From contig JAEPKX010000017.1 in the NCBI GenBank assembly GCA_021375695.1, positions 1 to 34,319 of the forward strand: a DNA stretch of 34,319 bases. The letters run 5' to 3'. Position numbers and translations under genes: made by a program. Of this stretch, positions 8,936-17,360 are shown in pieces. Position 1 is the first letter of the stretch. Each line of letters opens with the position of its first letter. This DNA is from Candidatus Igneacidithiobacillus taupoensis (GTDB taxonomy: Bacteria; Pseudomonadota; Gammaproteobacteria; Acidithiobacillales; Acidithiobacillaceae). The notes below the pieces were generated by a model. It was not told where the DNA came from. It saw only the letters and a list, made by a program, of their open reading frames with translations, and did not search any database.

Positions 8936-9553
8936 GTGCATGATGTGATCGAGCTGTTCCGTCTGGGAGGATTCGTCCTGCCCTTGCTCATTGTGGCGGC
9001 CATCCTTGCCTTGGCCATTGTCGGCAATCGCCTTTGGGTTCTGCGACGGGCCCGGATCGTCCCCCGAGGGCTGGTGGAACGGGTTGTGGAGCTGGTGGAG
9101 GTGGGCAAAATCCAGGCCGCGGTGAAGCTTCTCTATGAGAACGACACTCCCTTGGCCCGGATTCTCCTGATTGCACTGCAGCAGATCGGACACTCCCGGG
9201 AGCAGATCCGCGAGTCGGTGGAGGATGCCGGTCGATACGAAATGGCCCACCTGGATCGATACCTGAATCTTCTCGGGAGCATTGCCGGGGTTGCCCCGTT
9301 GCTGGGCCTGCTGGGTACGGTCTTTGGTATCATGCATGCCTTTGCGGCCATTGGCATGGTCGGTATGGGGGATCCCAAGGCCCTGGCTGGCGGTATTGCT
9401 GAGGCCTTGATTACTACGGCTGCGGGTTTGATCGTTGCTGTTCCCAGTCTGCTCTTTTACCGCTTCTTTCGCGGCAGGGTAGAAGCCCTGGTGCTTTCGA
9501 CGGAAAAAGAAGTTTTGAAGTTGGTCAATCTTCTTACGGAGCCGAAGAAATGA
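8936..9553 (+). CDS. exbB: MotA/TolQ/ExbB proton channel family protein
   Basis: Inner-membrane proton-channel subunit that, with ExbD/TolR, couples proton flow to TonB- or TolA-type energisation of the outer membrane. Three membrane helices are visible: near the N-terminus (GGFVLPLLIVAAILALAIV), LLGSIAGVAPLLGLLGTVFG, and a third in ALITTAAGLIVAVPSLLFY, with the family signature around GVAPLLGLLGTVFGI. The start is GTG 8936, five nucleotides after GGAGG (8926-8930). An earlier in-frame GTG at 8918 has no ribosome site and would add six residues. The stop overlaps exbD (ATGA). No tonB, tolA or tolB is nearby, so ExbB versus TolQ is decided only by general similarity and by the exbBD-lpxK synteny. 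Confidence 0.93.
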   Translation: MHDVIELFRLGGFVLPLLIVAAILALAIVGNRLWVLRRARIVPRGLVERVVELVEVGKIQAAVKLLYENDTPLARILLIALQQIGHSREQIRESVEDAGRYEMAHLDRYLNLLGSIAGVAPLLGLLGTVFGIMHAFAAIGMVGMGDPKALAGGIAEALITTAAGLIVAVPSLLFYRFFRGRVEALVLSTEKEVLKLVNLLTEPKK

Positions 9554-9963
9554 ATTTTCGTCCTCGCACAGGGATGGAGGAACCAGAGATCAACGTCATT
9601 TCCATGGTGGATATTGTCCTGGTTCTGCTTCTTTTCTTTATGGTGACCACCAGCTTTGTGCAGCAGAGTCATCTATCGATGCAATTGCCCAAGGCGCAGC
9701 AGGCTAGTAAAGGTGAGCCCAAAACCCCCATCAAGATCCAACTGAGTGCCAGTGGTCAGGTGGCCCTGGATGGTCAGTCCTTGCCCATGGCACAGTTGGC
9801 GTCGCGCCTCAAGGCCCTGGCTGCCCAGGATCCAGAACGGGTGATCATCTTGCAGGCCGATAAGAATGCTACCCAGCAATATGTCATCGATGTGCTGGAT
9901 GCCGCCCAAGCGGCGGGGCTGACCCGCATCAGTTTCGCTACCTTGACCGCAGCTGGACGGTAG
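9550..9963 (+). CDS. exbD: ExbD/TolR family biopolymer transport protein
   Basis: Partner of ExbB. The single membrane helix (about 14-37) holds the essential proton-carrying Asp21 in SMVDIVLVLLLFF. The periplasmic domain follows, with the conserved VIILQADKNATQQYVIDVLDAAQAAG segment type. At 137 aa it has the normal length. Its ATG overlaps the exbB stop by 4 nt, so the two are translationally coupled at matched levels. The acyltransferase gene starts 2 nt after its stop. Confidence 0.94.
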   Translation: MNFRPRTGMEEPEINVISMVDIVLVLLLFFMVTTSFVQQSHLSMQLPKAQQASKGEPKTPIKIQLSASGQVALDGQSLPMAQLASRLKALAAQDPERVIILQADKNATQQYVIDVLDAAQAAGLTRISFATLTAAGR

Positions 9964-9965
9964 CC

Positions 9966-10652
9966 GTGCGTTTGGGGCCCCGTTTGCAGCCATTGGCTGC
10001 ATACTTCGCGGCGCTCTTGCTCAAGGCTATTGCCCGTTCGGTACGCTGGCAGGAAGAAGGCACTGGCCACGTACGTTCCCTCAAGGAAGCAGAAACGCCC
10101 ATGCTGATGGCCTTTTGGCATGGTCGCCTTGCCATGATCCCCGCCGCCTATGCTCGTGTTGGCGGGCAACGGGTCAAAATCTTGATCAGTGAACATCGTG
10201 ATGGGGAATTTATTGCCCAAACCATGGCCCACTGGGGCTATGAAGCCGTTCGGGGCTCCACCCGGCGCAGTGCCATCAAGGGGGCTCGGGGAATGCTCCG
10301 TGCTGCTCGCCAGGGGTATGATCTGGCCATTACTCCGGATGGTCCGCGCGGTCCTCGGGAGTGTCTGCAAGACGGTGTGCTGGAGCTCGCGCGCTGGACC
10401 GGGCTACCCATTGTTCCCGTTTGTTTTGCCGCCAGTCGTGCTTGGCGCTTCTCCAGTTGGGATGGTTTTGTGCTCCCCAAGCCGGGCAGTCGAATCCTGG
10501 TCCATTGGGGGGAGCCTATCTGGGTGCCAGCCGCGGCTTCCGAGGCACAGCTGCAGGATTTGCGCGGACTTCTCGAGGGGGTTATGCGCAGGCAACGGAT
10601 GGAAGCGGATCGACGGATGGGATGGTCGAGTCACAACGAGAGCGTCCCATGA
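9966..10652 (+). CDS. DUF374 lysophospholipid acyltransferase family protein
   Basis: A 228-aa member of the DUF374 branch of the lysophospholipid acyltransferase superfamily, probably acylating a lipid at the inner membrane. Diagnostic segments are FWHGRLAMIP, ISEHRDGEFIA, RGSTRRSAIKGARGML and the strongly conserved ITPDGPRGPRE. The N-terminal hydrophobic stretch (LAAYFAALLLKAIA) may anchor it. The likely start is GTG 9966, three bases after the exbD stop. Its 3' end overlaps the WaaA-like gene (ATGA). Its place beside lpxK and a WaaA-like gene suggests a lipid A acylation or precursor role, perhaps replacing an LpxL-type enzyme. That is inference; the substrate cannot be read from the sequence. 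Confidence 0.88.
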   Translation: MRLGPRLQPLAAYFAALLLKAIARSVRWQEEGTGHVRSLKEAETPMLMAFWHGRLAMIPAAYARVGGQRVKILISEHRDGEFIAQTMAHWGYEAVRGSTRRSAIKGARGMLRAARQGYDLAITPDGPRGPRECLQDGVLELARWTGLPIVPVCFAASRAWRFSSWDGFVLPKPGSRILVHWGEPIWVPAAASEAQLQDLRGLLEGVMRRQRMEADRRMGWSSHNESVP

Positions 10653-11791
10653 GTTATTATGGTGCCAATTTTTGGCGAGCCCTGTGGGCTAGTTGGCGGG
10701 ATCGACGTGCCGGTCGTTTGGCGCAGGCCAATGCCCGTTGGGGGCGGCTTCGCCTACCTGGTGAACGGGGGCCAGTATTCTGGTTACAAGGGGGAGCTAG
10801 TGCCGAGCTTCTCCAGTTGGGCGTGGAGCTGAGTCGGGCCATCAGTAACAAACGAAAGGATATCCGTTTGATTCTGACCTTTGAGGCTGAGCCTCCCGGA
10901 GTTTTCACAGAAAATCTGGGAATCGATCGCTTCGGTTATGGGTTTGGCCCCTGCGCCCATCCGCGTGCCTTGTCGCAGACCTTATCCCGCCTGCAACCCT
11001 TGCGCTATATGGGTTTGGGGCGGAATCCATCTGCCCCGCTGGCGGCCCTGTTGCAGACATCGGGTATCCCGGCCCTGGCCTTGGGAAGCAGCCCGGATCG
11101 GCATGCGAAAAAAGTCCCCTGGGAGGCAATCTACCCCCATAGTGTTGCGGCCCATCGGGCCTGGCGCGAAGCGGGTTTTGGCTCCTTTTTGCAAGAAGCC
11201 GTGGATTTTTTTCCGCTCATTACCGTAGCCCAGGTGGATCCTAATTTTCGTAATCTGATTTTAGGAAGTCTGGGCGATGCCCTCTTTTGGGTGACTGCCT
11301 TACAGCCCCAGGATTGGTCCGCTTGGCGGGCTGCCTGGGAGGCATCCCCCTTGCAAAAACGAGGTATTCTCTTTTTGGAGGGGCAAGGCGGACCAGAGGA
11401 TCTGCCCAGCCTATCCCAGTGGAAGCGAGATCGGCAGGTTCCAGGGAAGATCCTTCGGGTCGATGAAGAACGTTGGTATCCGGCACTGGCAGCCAGTTGC
11501 GATGCCGTCCATCTGCAAAGCGCGAGCCGTGCCCAGGCCTGGCAAATTTTTGCGGGCGGCCGCCCTCTAAGCCAGTCCCCTGGCTGGCAGTGGTCAAGCC
11601 CCAGGGAGCCAGCGCCCCAGATCCCCATTCTCTCGGAAATCTCGGCGGTTCTAGCGCACTGGCAACAGATTCTGAATGATCCCATTGCCGCTCGGGAAGA
11701 GGCCGATGCCTACCGTCGTTACTTTTGGCAGGCACGGCGCCAGGCAGCCGAGCGTCTGCCAGAGCTGCTCCAGCGGATCTTTGATTGGTAA
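10649..11791 (+). CDS. Divergent KDO-transferase (WaaA/KdtA)-like protein, function uncertain
   Basis: A 380-aa protein starting at ATG 10649, which overlaps the upstream stop by 4 nt; an upstream extension to 10361 lies inside the acyltransferase gene and is not needed. The layout resembles the two-domain WaaA/KdtA fold: an N-terminal segment FWLQGGASAELLQLGVEL that matches the WaaA pattern (L/I)HxVSVGExxAAxPLxxAL, with Glu53 at the position of the catalytic Glu. Next come DIRLILTFEAEPPG (WaaA: TTMTPTG) and a C-terminal helical tail like that of WaaA. Many usual WaaA signatures (ETELWPN, GGSLVxxGGHNxLEP) are absent. It sits directly before lpxK, fitting a KDO/lipid A role. It may be a true but divergent transferase, a degenerate paralogue, or an unrelated GT-B protein. 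Confidence 0.8.
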   Translation: MSYYGANFWRALWASWRDRRAGRLAQANARWGRLRLPGERGPVFWLQGGASAELLQLGVELSRAISNKRKDIRLILTFEAEPPGVFTENLGIDRFGYGFGPCAHPRALSQTLSRLQPLRYMGLGRNPSAPLAALLQTSGIPALALGSSPDRHAKKVPWEAIYPHSVAAHRAWREAGFGSFLQEAVDFFPLITVAQVDPNFRNLILGSLGDALFWVTALQPQDWSAWRAAWEASPLQKRGILFLEGQGGPEDLPSLSQWKRDRQVPGKILRVDEERWYPALAASCDAVHLQSASRAQAWQIFAGGRPLSQSPGWQWSSPREPAPQIPILSEISAVLAHWQQILNDPIAAREEADAYRRYFWQARRQAAERLPELLQRIFDW

Positions 11792-11793
11792 GC

Positions 11794-12795
11794 ATGTCCT
11801 GGCGTTCGGCTTTGGAGCAAGAATGGTATGCCGAGAACGGAGGGCTGCTCAGCGATCTCCTGGTCCCACTAGGGAAAATCTATTGTGCCCTGGCGGCGCG
11901 CCGACGGGCGCAGGCCCATCCCCGTCCGTCTGCCATTCCCAGCATTGTCGTCGGTAATCTCAGTGTAGGCGGCAGCGCCAAGACCCCGACGACCTTGGCT
12001 TTGCTTCGTTGGCTGGAGGCCGAGGGCTGGCAACCAGCCGCGGTGAGTCGGGGCTATGGGGCCCATCCTCCGCAGCAGCCCTATCGGGTAGCCCCAGCAG
12101 ACGATCCAGAGCAGGCCGGAGATGAGCCGCTCTTGTTGCGGCAGGTGGCCCCTGTGTATCTAAGTCGGCATCGCCACCAAGGGATTCAGGCCGCTGCTGC
12201 TGACGGTCATGATATAGTGGTGTTGGACGATGGCTTCCAGCACTTGGCCCTTCGCCCCACCCTATCGATTTTATTGCTGCTTGGCGAGCGCCCCCTGGGA
12301 AATGGTCGCTGTCTGCCTGCCGGACCCTTGCGCGAGGGGCCTTCGGCCTTGGCGGCTGCCGATGCCCTCCTCTGCGACGATGCGGCTTCCCGGAGCCACT
12401 GGCTACGGCAGAGTGTCCGACCCATTTTCCGGATGGAGGCCAAGGTCCATGGGCTCCATGTTTTGCAAGATGGTCGCGCCCTTCCCCTGTCCATTCTGCA
12501 AGGCACACGGGTGCAGGCAGTCACTGGTATCGCCCGACCGGAACGCTTTCGAAGGACCCTGGAGTCCCTAGGGGCAAAGGTAGACATGCATAGTTTCCCC
12601 GATCATCATCGTTTTCACCAAGAGGATTTTCGGGGGCTTTCGTCCCCTCTCGTCATGACTGCCAAGGATGCCGTAAAATGCAGGTTTTTAGAGGGCTTGC
12701 CCGAGGCTTGGGTCCTCGGGCAAGGGATCCATTGGGGACCCGACTTTTCCGCCTGGCTTCGTGCGCAGCTTGCCTCCAGGAGATTCCTGCCGTGA
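11794..12795 (+). CDS. lpxK: Tetraacyldisaccharide 4'-kinase
   Basis: Phosphorylates the 4' position of the lipid A disaccharide at the inner membrane to give lipid IVA, the acceptor for KDO. The 333-aa length matches the family (E. coli 328). Visible motifs are the N-terminal W-Y membrane-binding region, P-loop region IVVGNLSVGGSAKTP (about 51-65), AVSRGYG, the DDGFQHLALRP segment and the PDHHRF segment near the C-terminus. The P-loop usually reads GGTGKT or GGSGKT; here Ala62 replaces the last Gly. ATG 11794 starts two bases after the WaaA-like stop. The last codon region overlaps the next gene (GTGA), so expression is coupled. Confidence 0.93.
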   Translation: MSWRSALEQEWYAENGGLLSDLLVPLGKIYCALAARRRAQAHPRPSAIPSIVVGNLSVGGSAKTPTTLALLRWLEAEGWQPAAVSRGYGAHPPQQPYRVAPADDPEQAGDEPLLLRQVAPVYLSRHRHQGIQAAAADGHDIVVLDDGFQHLALRPTLSILLLLGERPLGNGRCLPAGPLREGPSALAAADALLCDDAASRSHWLRQSVRPIFRMEAKVHGLHVLQDGRALPLSILQGTRVQAVTGIARPERFRRTLESLGAKVDMHSFPDHHRFHQEDFRGLSSPLVMTAKDAVKCRFLEGLPEAWVLGQGIHWGPDFSAWLRAQLASRRFLP

Positions 12796-12980
12796 ATATT
12801 GATCGTCGCTTGCTCGACCTGCTGGCTTGCCCTCAATGCAAAGGTCCCATTTTTCCATGTCTGGAACGAAAAGCCTTGTGTTGCTCTCGCTGCCGTTTGC
12901 GCTTTCCCATTCGGGAAGGAATACCCATATTGCTGATCGACGAGGCCGAAAGCCTGGGAGAAGGGGAGCAAAGTCAGTGA
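12792..12980 (+). CDS. Trm112 family zinc-ribbon-like protein (YcaR/UPF0434)
   Basis: A 62-aa protein from GTG 12792, overlapping the lpxK stop by 4 nt (GTGA). The sequence begins VNIDRRLLDLLACPQCKGPI and ends with FPIREGIPILLIDEAE, closely matching the YcaR family (LL...ACPxCxGxL, then F.I.xGIPxLL). Cysteines at 13, 16, 31 and 34 form two CxxC pairs that could bind zinc, with extra Cys at 23 and 30. Trm112 proteins activate methyltransferases in eukaryotes; the bacterial partner is not established. The position between lpxK and kdsB is widely conserved, and the kdsB start overlaps its stop (GTGA). Confidence 0.9.
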   Translation: MNIDRRLLDLLACPQCKGPIFPCLERKALCCSRCRLRFPIREGIPILLIDEAESLGEGEQSQ

Positions 12981-13753
12981 GTTTCACCGTATTGATTCCC
13001 GCGCGGTTAGCCTCCACGCGCCTGCCAGGAAAGGTCTTGCTCCCGATTGGCGAGCTACCCATGATCGAGCAGGTACGTCGCCGGGCTCTGGCCAGTGGCG
13101 CCCTGCGGGTGGTGGTGGCCGCCGATGACATGGCCATTGCGGCAGCCCTGGAACCCTTTGGCGCCGAGGTGGTGCTCACTGCTGCCGACCATCGCTGTGG
13201 CAGTGAACGCTTGGCCGAGGCTGCAAGTATTCTGGGGCTGGGGGATGAGGAAATCATTGTCAATTTGCAGGGGGACGAACCCCAGATGCCGCCGCAGTTG
13301 ATTGCGCAGGTAGCCCACCTCCTGAGCCGCTCCCCTGATCTGGGGGTAACGACAGCGGCCGTTCCCATCCAAAGTTGGGAGGAACTCCAGGACCCCCATA
13401 GTGTGAAAGTGGTCCTGGATACGCGCGGGCGAGCCCTATACTTTTCCCGGGCACCGATCCCCTGGGATCGCGAGCACTTTCCTTTGCCGCCCGGAAGTCC
13501 ACTGCAACCGGGAGTTTTCTGGCGACATTTGGGTCTCTATGCCTATCGGGTTGCCTTTTTGCGGGACTATGCCGCTTGGCCCCAAGCGCAGCTGGAACAG
13601 GTAGAATCTCTGGAGCAGTTGCGCATCCTCGCCCAGGGTTTGCCCATGGGTGTCTACTGCGCCCAGGAATCACCTCCGGCCGGGGTGGACACTCCCGCCG
13701 ATCTGGCTCGGGTTCGGGCTGCCTTTTCATGTTCTACCGCACAGGAGAGTTGA
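12977..13753 (+). CDS. kdsB: 3-deoxy-manno-octulosonate cytidylyltransferase (CMP-KDO synthetase)
   Basis: Activates KDO with CTP to CMP-KDO, the donor for WaaA in LPS core synthesis. The 258-aa protein carries the nucleotide-binding start [17 protein letters not shown], the GSERLAEAA segment, [15 protein letters not shown] with the metal-binding Asp, and HLGLYAYR. The chosen start is GTG 12977, which overlaps the upstream stop by 4 nt and puts VLIPAR at residues 4-9 as expected; a longer reading from 12827 lies inside the Trm112-like gene. The stop overlaps or abuts the ppa start (TGATGATG). Confidence 0.95.
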   Translation: MSFTVLIPARLASTRLPGKVLLPIGELPMIEQVRRRALASGALRVVVAADDMAIAAALEPFGAEVVLTAADHRCGSERLAEAASILGLGDEEIIVNLQGDEPQMPPQLIAQVAHLLSRSPDLGVTTAAVPIQSWEELQDPHSVKVVLDTRGRALYFSRAPIPWDREHFPLPPGSPLQPGVFWRHLGLYAYRVAFLRDYAAWPQAQLEQVESLEQLRILAQGLPMGVYCAQESPPAGVDTPADLARVRAAFSCSTAQES

Positions 13754-13755
13754 TG

Positions 13756-14280
13756 ATGAAGTTGCAAGAAATTCCAGCCGGAAAGTCCCTGCCCGATGAT
13801 ATCAATGTGATCATCGAGATTCCCCAGGGTTCCAGTGTCAAATACGAAGTGGACAAAGAGGCGGAAGCCATTGTCGTGGATCGTTTTCTCTTTACGGCGA
13901 TGCACTATCCCCTCAATTACGGCTTTATCCCCAACACCCTTTCCGATGATGGTGATCCCACCGACGTACTGGTTCTAGCGCCCCAGCCGGTGGTTCCGGG
14001 GGCCGTTCTTCGCGCCCGTCCAGTGGGAGTGCTGACCATGGAGGACGAGAAAGGAGTGGACATGAAAGTCATTGCCGTACCTCACGGAAAGGTGGCTGCA
14101 GGCTACGAGCATATCCAGGACGTACAGGATCTCCCCCGGGTCCTGCTGGATCAGATCCGGCATTTTTTTGAGCACTATAAGGATCTCGAAGCAGGGAAAT
14201 GGGTGAAACTCAAGGACTGGTCCGGTGCCGAAGCCGCCCGCAAGATCATCCAGGAAGACGCCAGGCGCTATCACGGCTAA
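13756..14280 (+). CDS. ppa: Inorganic pyrophosphatase, family I
   Basis: Hydrolyses pyrophosphate to two phosphates, pulling biosynthetic reactions forward. The 174-aa protein matches E. coli Ppa (176 aa) throughout: [44 protein letters not shown] with the metal-binding aspartates, [14 protein letters not shown] and [17 protein letters not shown]. Two tandem ATGs exist; I prefer the second (13756), six nucleotides after AGGAGAG, over 13753, which overlaps the kdsB stop. Its location after kdsB is sensible, since KdsB releases pyrophosphate. Confidence 0.95.
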   Translation: MKLQEIPAGKSLPDDINVIIEIPQGSSVKYEVDKEAEAIVVDRFLFTAMHYPLNYGFIPNTLSDDGDPTDVLVLAPQPVVPGAVLRARPVGVLTMEDEKGVDMKVIAVPHGKVAAGYEHIQDVQDLPRVLLDQIRHFFEHYKDLEAGKWVKLKDWSGAEAARKIIQEDARRYHG

Positions 14281-14668
14281 GGACCGCCCCGGTACTACCC
14301 TTGCCGTCCACTTGGGCGGGCCTGGAGTACCGGAGCTGAGTCGCTTTGCCGATTGCCAGGCCTCTACCCCGCTCTGGCAGCGGGTCCCTACCCATGACGA
14401 ATTCGGCCATCTCCTTGCCGATTTCCGGATGATTTTTCCGGGACTGAAGTCCCAGGAACCGATCCGGCAACTCCACACCCTACGTGAGATTGGGGGCGTC
14501 CTGGAGCGCTATGCCAGCTGGGTAGTGTTTGCCGATTTGAGTCTTCGAACCAACCTCTTATGGGTCAGTATCCGGGCGCGCCCCGGTTTGACCTTGGAGA
14601 TCCCCGCAGCCATTCTGGAACGCTTACCCGAGGCCCGGTTGCTGGCTCCCTATTGGCGTAGCCGCTAG
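14225..14668 (+). CDS. Hypothetical protein, unrecognised
   Basis: An ORF of up to 147 aa that fills the space between ppa and clpA. I do not recognise the family. The C-terminal two thirds (from about [20 protein letters not shown] to [21 protein letters not shown]) have the balanced, amphipathic composition of a folded cytoplasmic protein with no membrane segment. The start is unclear: GTG 14225 lies inside ppa with AAGGA upstream (56-nt overlap), while TTG 14312 would avoid the overlap but has no ribosome site. The stop at 14668 lies 4 nt from the convergent clpA stop. Confidence 0.6.
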   Translation: MPKPPARSSRKTPGAITAKDRPGTTLAVHLGGPGVPELSRFADCQASTPLWQRVPTHDEFGHLLADFRMIFPGLKSQEPIRQLHTLREIGGVLERYASWVVFADLSLRTNLLWVSIRARPGLTLEIPAAILERLPEARLLAPYWRSR

Positions 14669-14672
14669 GGAT

Positions 14673-16922
14673 TCAGGCTTCGGCAACCTCGGGGAGGCGA
14701 AGAATTACCTGTTCCCCTTCCAGGTCTGCGCGGATCCGTGCGCCTTTGGCCAGATCGCCAAAGAGGATGTGTTCGGCCAGGGGTTTTTTGAGTTTCTCCT
14801 GAATTAGGCGGGCCATGGGGCGGGCACCCATTTGGGGATCATAGCCTTTGGCAGCAAGCCACTCCCGCAGGGGCTCGCTGACTTCCAGGCTATAGCCTTT
14901 CTGTAGCAACTGCTCGTCCAATTCCATGAGGAATTTGTCCAGGACGTGCAGAATATCGGCCCGAGAAAGGGGGGAAAAGGGAACGATGGCATCCAGGCGG
15001 TTCCGAAATTCCGGGGAAAAGACCCGGCGGATAGATTCCATTTCCTTGCCCTTGCTCCCATCGGCTTGCACAAAACCAATGCCGGCGCGGCTGCTTTCTT
15101 CGGCACCTGCATTGGTGGTCATGACCAGGATGACCTGACGAAAATCCACTTGCCGGCCACTGGCGTCGGTTAGTTTGCCATGATCCATAACCTGCAGGAG
15201 AACGTTAAAAATATCCGGATGGGCTTTTTCGATCTCATCCAGCAGCAAGACGGCGTGGGGATGCTTGAGGATGGCATCGCTGAGGAGACCCGATTGATCA
15301 TAGCCCACATAGCCGGGAGGGGCGCCAATGAGTCGAGAGACGCTGTGGCGCTCCATGTACTCGCTCATGTCAAAGCGCAACAGAGGGATCCCCAGCAGGT
15401 GGGCAAGTTGGCGGGTGAGTTCCGTTTTGCCAACCCCGGTAGGCCCGGAAAAGAGGAAAGCACCAATGGGTTTTTCCTGATGGCGAAGCCCGGCCCTAGC
15501 CAATTTGATGGCAGCACCCAACTCGCGGATGGCCTCATCCTGACCAAAGATCACCAAGCCTAGATCCCGTTCGAGATTACGCAGGGTATTGCGGTCATCC
15601 ATGGATACAGACTTGCCGGGGATACGAGCCATTTTGGCCACCATTTCTTCGATTTCGTGGACGCCGATGCTCTTGCGCCGACGGGATGGGACCAGGAGGG
15701 CCTGGGCAGCCCCGACTTCATCGATCACATCAATGGCCTTGTCAGGGAGATGACGGTCATGGATGTGCTTGACCGATAGCTCCACCGCTGCGCGGAGCGC
15801 TGCATCGGTATAGCGCAGGCGGTGGTGCTGTTCGAAATGACGTTTGAGTCCCCGCAGTACCGCTACTGTTTCATCAATACTCGGTTCGGGCACATCAATT
15901 TTCTGGAAGCGACGACTCAGGGCCCGATCCTTTTCAAAGTACTGTCGGTACTCCTGATAGGTGGTGGCCCCGATGCATTTGAGTTCCCCTGCAGCTAGCG
16001 CTGGCTTGAGCAGGTTGGAGGCATCCATGGCCCCGCCAGAAACGGCCCCGGCACCGATGATGGTGTGAATCTCATCAATGAAAAGGATTGCGTTACTTTG
16101 CCGATGCAGGGCCTTCAACACGGCCTTGAGCCGCTCCTCGAAGTCACCGCGATAGCGGGAACCGGCGATGAGGGCACCCATGTCGAGGGCATAGATGGTG
16201 GCGTCTTCGAGGATTTCTGGAACATTGCCATGGACGATGGCACGGGCAAGACCTTCGACGATAGCCGTCTTGCCCACACCAGGCTCCCCTACGAAGAGGG
16301 GATTGTTTTTGCGCCGCCGCACGAGAATTTGCAAGGCGCGTTCCAACTCGGCTCCCCGACCAATAAGGGGATCAATGCGGCCAGCCCGCGCCAGGGCATT
16401 GAGATTACGGGTATAGGCCGTAAGGGGATCTTTGTTGCTTTTGCGTTCATTATCGGGTTCGTTGCTTTCCTCCGCTTCCTCGCCAGCATCTTCCTTGCGC
16501 TGACCATGGGCCAGGTAAGAAACCACATCCATCCGGGTAACCCTTTCTTTCTGGAGAAAATAAACCGCATGGGATTCCCGTTCGGCAAAGAGAGCCACGA
16601 GGACATTGGCTCCGGTTACTGCGTCCTTGCCTGCGGATTGGACATGGTAGAGGGCCCGCTGGATGACCCGTTGAAAGCCAATGGAGGGTTGGCTGTTCAC
16701 GGTGCCGGCGGCGCCAATGGAAGGGATCTGTTTGCTCAAAAACTCCTGCAGCTCTTTGCTGAGACGTTTGCGGTTGGCACCACAAGCCTCCAGCACTTCG
16801 ATGCTTGCCTCGTTGTCGAGCAGGGCAAGCAGCAGATGTTCCACCGAAGCATATTCGTGACCCAGTTGGCGGGCGATCTGAAAGGCTTGGTTGATGGTTT
16901 GCTCAAGTGCCTTGTCGATCAT
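14673..16922 (-). CDS. clpA: ATP-dependent Clp protease ATP-binding subunit ClpA
   Basis: AAA+ unfoldase that feeds substrates to ClpP. The 749-aa protein has the ClpA layout: a double N-domain (about 1-145) that binds ClpS, AAA domain 1 with Walker A GEPGVGKTA and Walker B ILFIDEIHTI, AAA domain 2 with Walker A GPTGVGKTE and Walker B VLLLDEIEKAH, and a C-terminal D2-small domain. The ClpP-docking loop appears as IGF in SSRAGIGFVQ (E. coli ClpA has IGL). There is no middle coiled-coil, which separates it from ClpB/ClpC. The start is ATG 16922 with AAGGAG inside the end of clpS, 3 nt away, so clpS-clpA are one unit. clpP is not in this window. Confidence 0.97.
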   Translation of the reverse strand: MIDKALEQTINQAFQIARQLGHEYASVEHLLLALLDNEASIEVLEACGANRKRLSKELQEFLSKQIPSIGAAGTVNSQPSIGFQRVIQRALYHVQSAGKDAVTGANVLVALFAERESHAVYFLQKERVTRMDVVSYLAHGQRKEDAGEEAEESNEPDNERKSNKDPLTAYTRNLNALARAGRIDPLIGRGAELERALQILVRRRKNNPLFVGEPGVGKTAIVEGLARAIVHGNVPEILEDATIYALDMGALIAGSRYRGDFEERLKAVLKALHRQSNAILFIDEIHTIIGAGAVSGGAMDASNLLKPALAAGELKCIGATTYQEYRQYFEKDRALSRRFQKIDVPEPSIDETVAVLRGLKRHFEQHHRLRYTDAALRAAVELSVKHIHDRHLPDKAIDVIDEVGAAQALLVPSRRRKSIGVHEIEEMVAKMARIPGKSVSMDDRNTLRNLERDLGLVIFGQDEAIRELGAAIKLARAGLRHQEKPIGAFLFSGPTGVGKTELTRQLAHLLGIPLLRFDMSEYMERHSVSRLIGAPPGYVGYDQSGLLSDAILKHPHAVLLLDEIEKAHPDIFNVLLQVMDHGKLTDASGRQVDFRQVILVMTTNAGAEESSRAGIGFVQADGSKGKEMESIRRVFSPEFRNRLDAIVPFSPLSRADILHVLDKFLMELDEQLLQKGYSLEVSEPLREWLAAKGYDPQMGARPMARLIQEKLKKPLAEHILFGDLAKGARIRADLEGEQVILRLPEVAEA

Positions 16923-16925
16923 GGT

Positions 16926-17234
16926 TTACTCCTTTTCCATGGTGCAGCGCAGGGGGTGTTGATGCTGGCGGGCATCAGCAGTGACCATGGCCACCTTGGT
17001 TTCGGCCAAATCAAAGGGATAAATCCCACAGACTCCCTTTCCTTCCTGATGCACGGTCAACATGATGCGGGTGGCTTCCTGGTGATCTTTGTGAAAATAG
17101 CGTTCAAGGATATGTACCACATAGTCCATGGGCGTAAAGTCATCATTGAGAAGGCAAACCCGATAGAGGTGCGGCTCCCGTAGCTGGTTCTGCCGCTCCA
17201 AAACTGGTTGCTGTCCCACTTTTCGATTTGCCAT
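16926..17234 (-). CDS. clpS: ATP-dependent Clp protease adaptor ClpS
   Basis: Adaptor that delivers N-degron substrates to ClpA and inhibits other ClpA substrates. The 102-aa protein has the full N-degron pocket: [13 protein letters not shown], the His in [15 protein letters not shown], and ETKVAMV near the C-terminus. I chose ATG 17234 because GGAGGGTAAGA directly precedes it; a reading from 17294 would add 20 residues across the promoter. The stop is 3 nt from clpA. A terminator and promoter separate it from ppiC upstream. Confidence 0.95.
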   Translation of the reverse strand: MANRKVGQQPVLERQNQLREPHLYRVCLLNDDFTPMDYVVHILERYFHKDHQEATRIMLTVHQEGKGVCGIYPFDLAETKVAMVTADARQHQHPLRCTMEKE

Positions 17235-17265
17235 TCTTACCCTCCGACTCTCTGAGCCTATCTTC

Positions 17266-17294
17266 ATTTTGGCCCTGTCATTGTGCACTGGCAA
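17266..17294 (-). promoter_or_regulatory. Candidate sigma-70 promoter for clpS-clpA
   Basis: On the minus strand TTGCCA (-35, 5 of 6) is followed after 17 nt by CAAAAT (-10, 4 of 6). Transcription would begin near 17259, about 25 nt before the clpS start. It lies immediately after the terminator of the upstream operon, giving a clean boundary. Confidence 0.45.
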
Positions 17295-17295
17295 G

Positions 17296-17335
17296 GGAAA
17301 AGGAAAGCCGGGCGAGAGGAGACTCCCGCCCGGCT
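17296..17335 (-). terminator. Rho-independent-type terminator after ppiC
   Basis: On the minus strand a 9-bp perfect stem, AGCCGGGCG with CGCCCGGCT (17306-17335, 12-nt loop), is followed by TTCCTTTTCC. The T-tract is interrupted by C residues, but the stem is very GC-rich. It lies 25 nt after the ppiC stop and just before the clpS promoter. Confidence 0.75.
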
Positions 17336-17360
17336 GATCAGAACTGCCTGTACTGCTTTT

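Noticed and set aside
16065-17183. A 372-codon plus-strand ORF opposite clpA/clpS
   Set aside because: It is the antisense of strongly conserved ClpA and ClpS, has no recognisable domain and is expected from GC-rich codon use.
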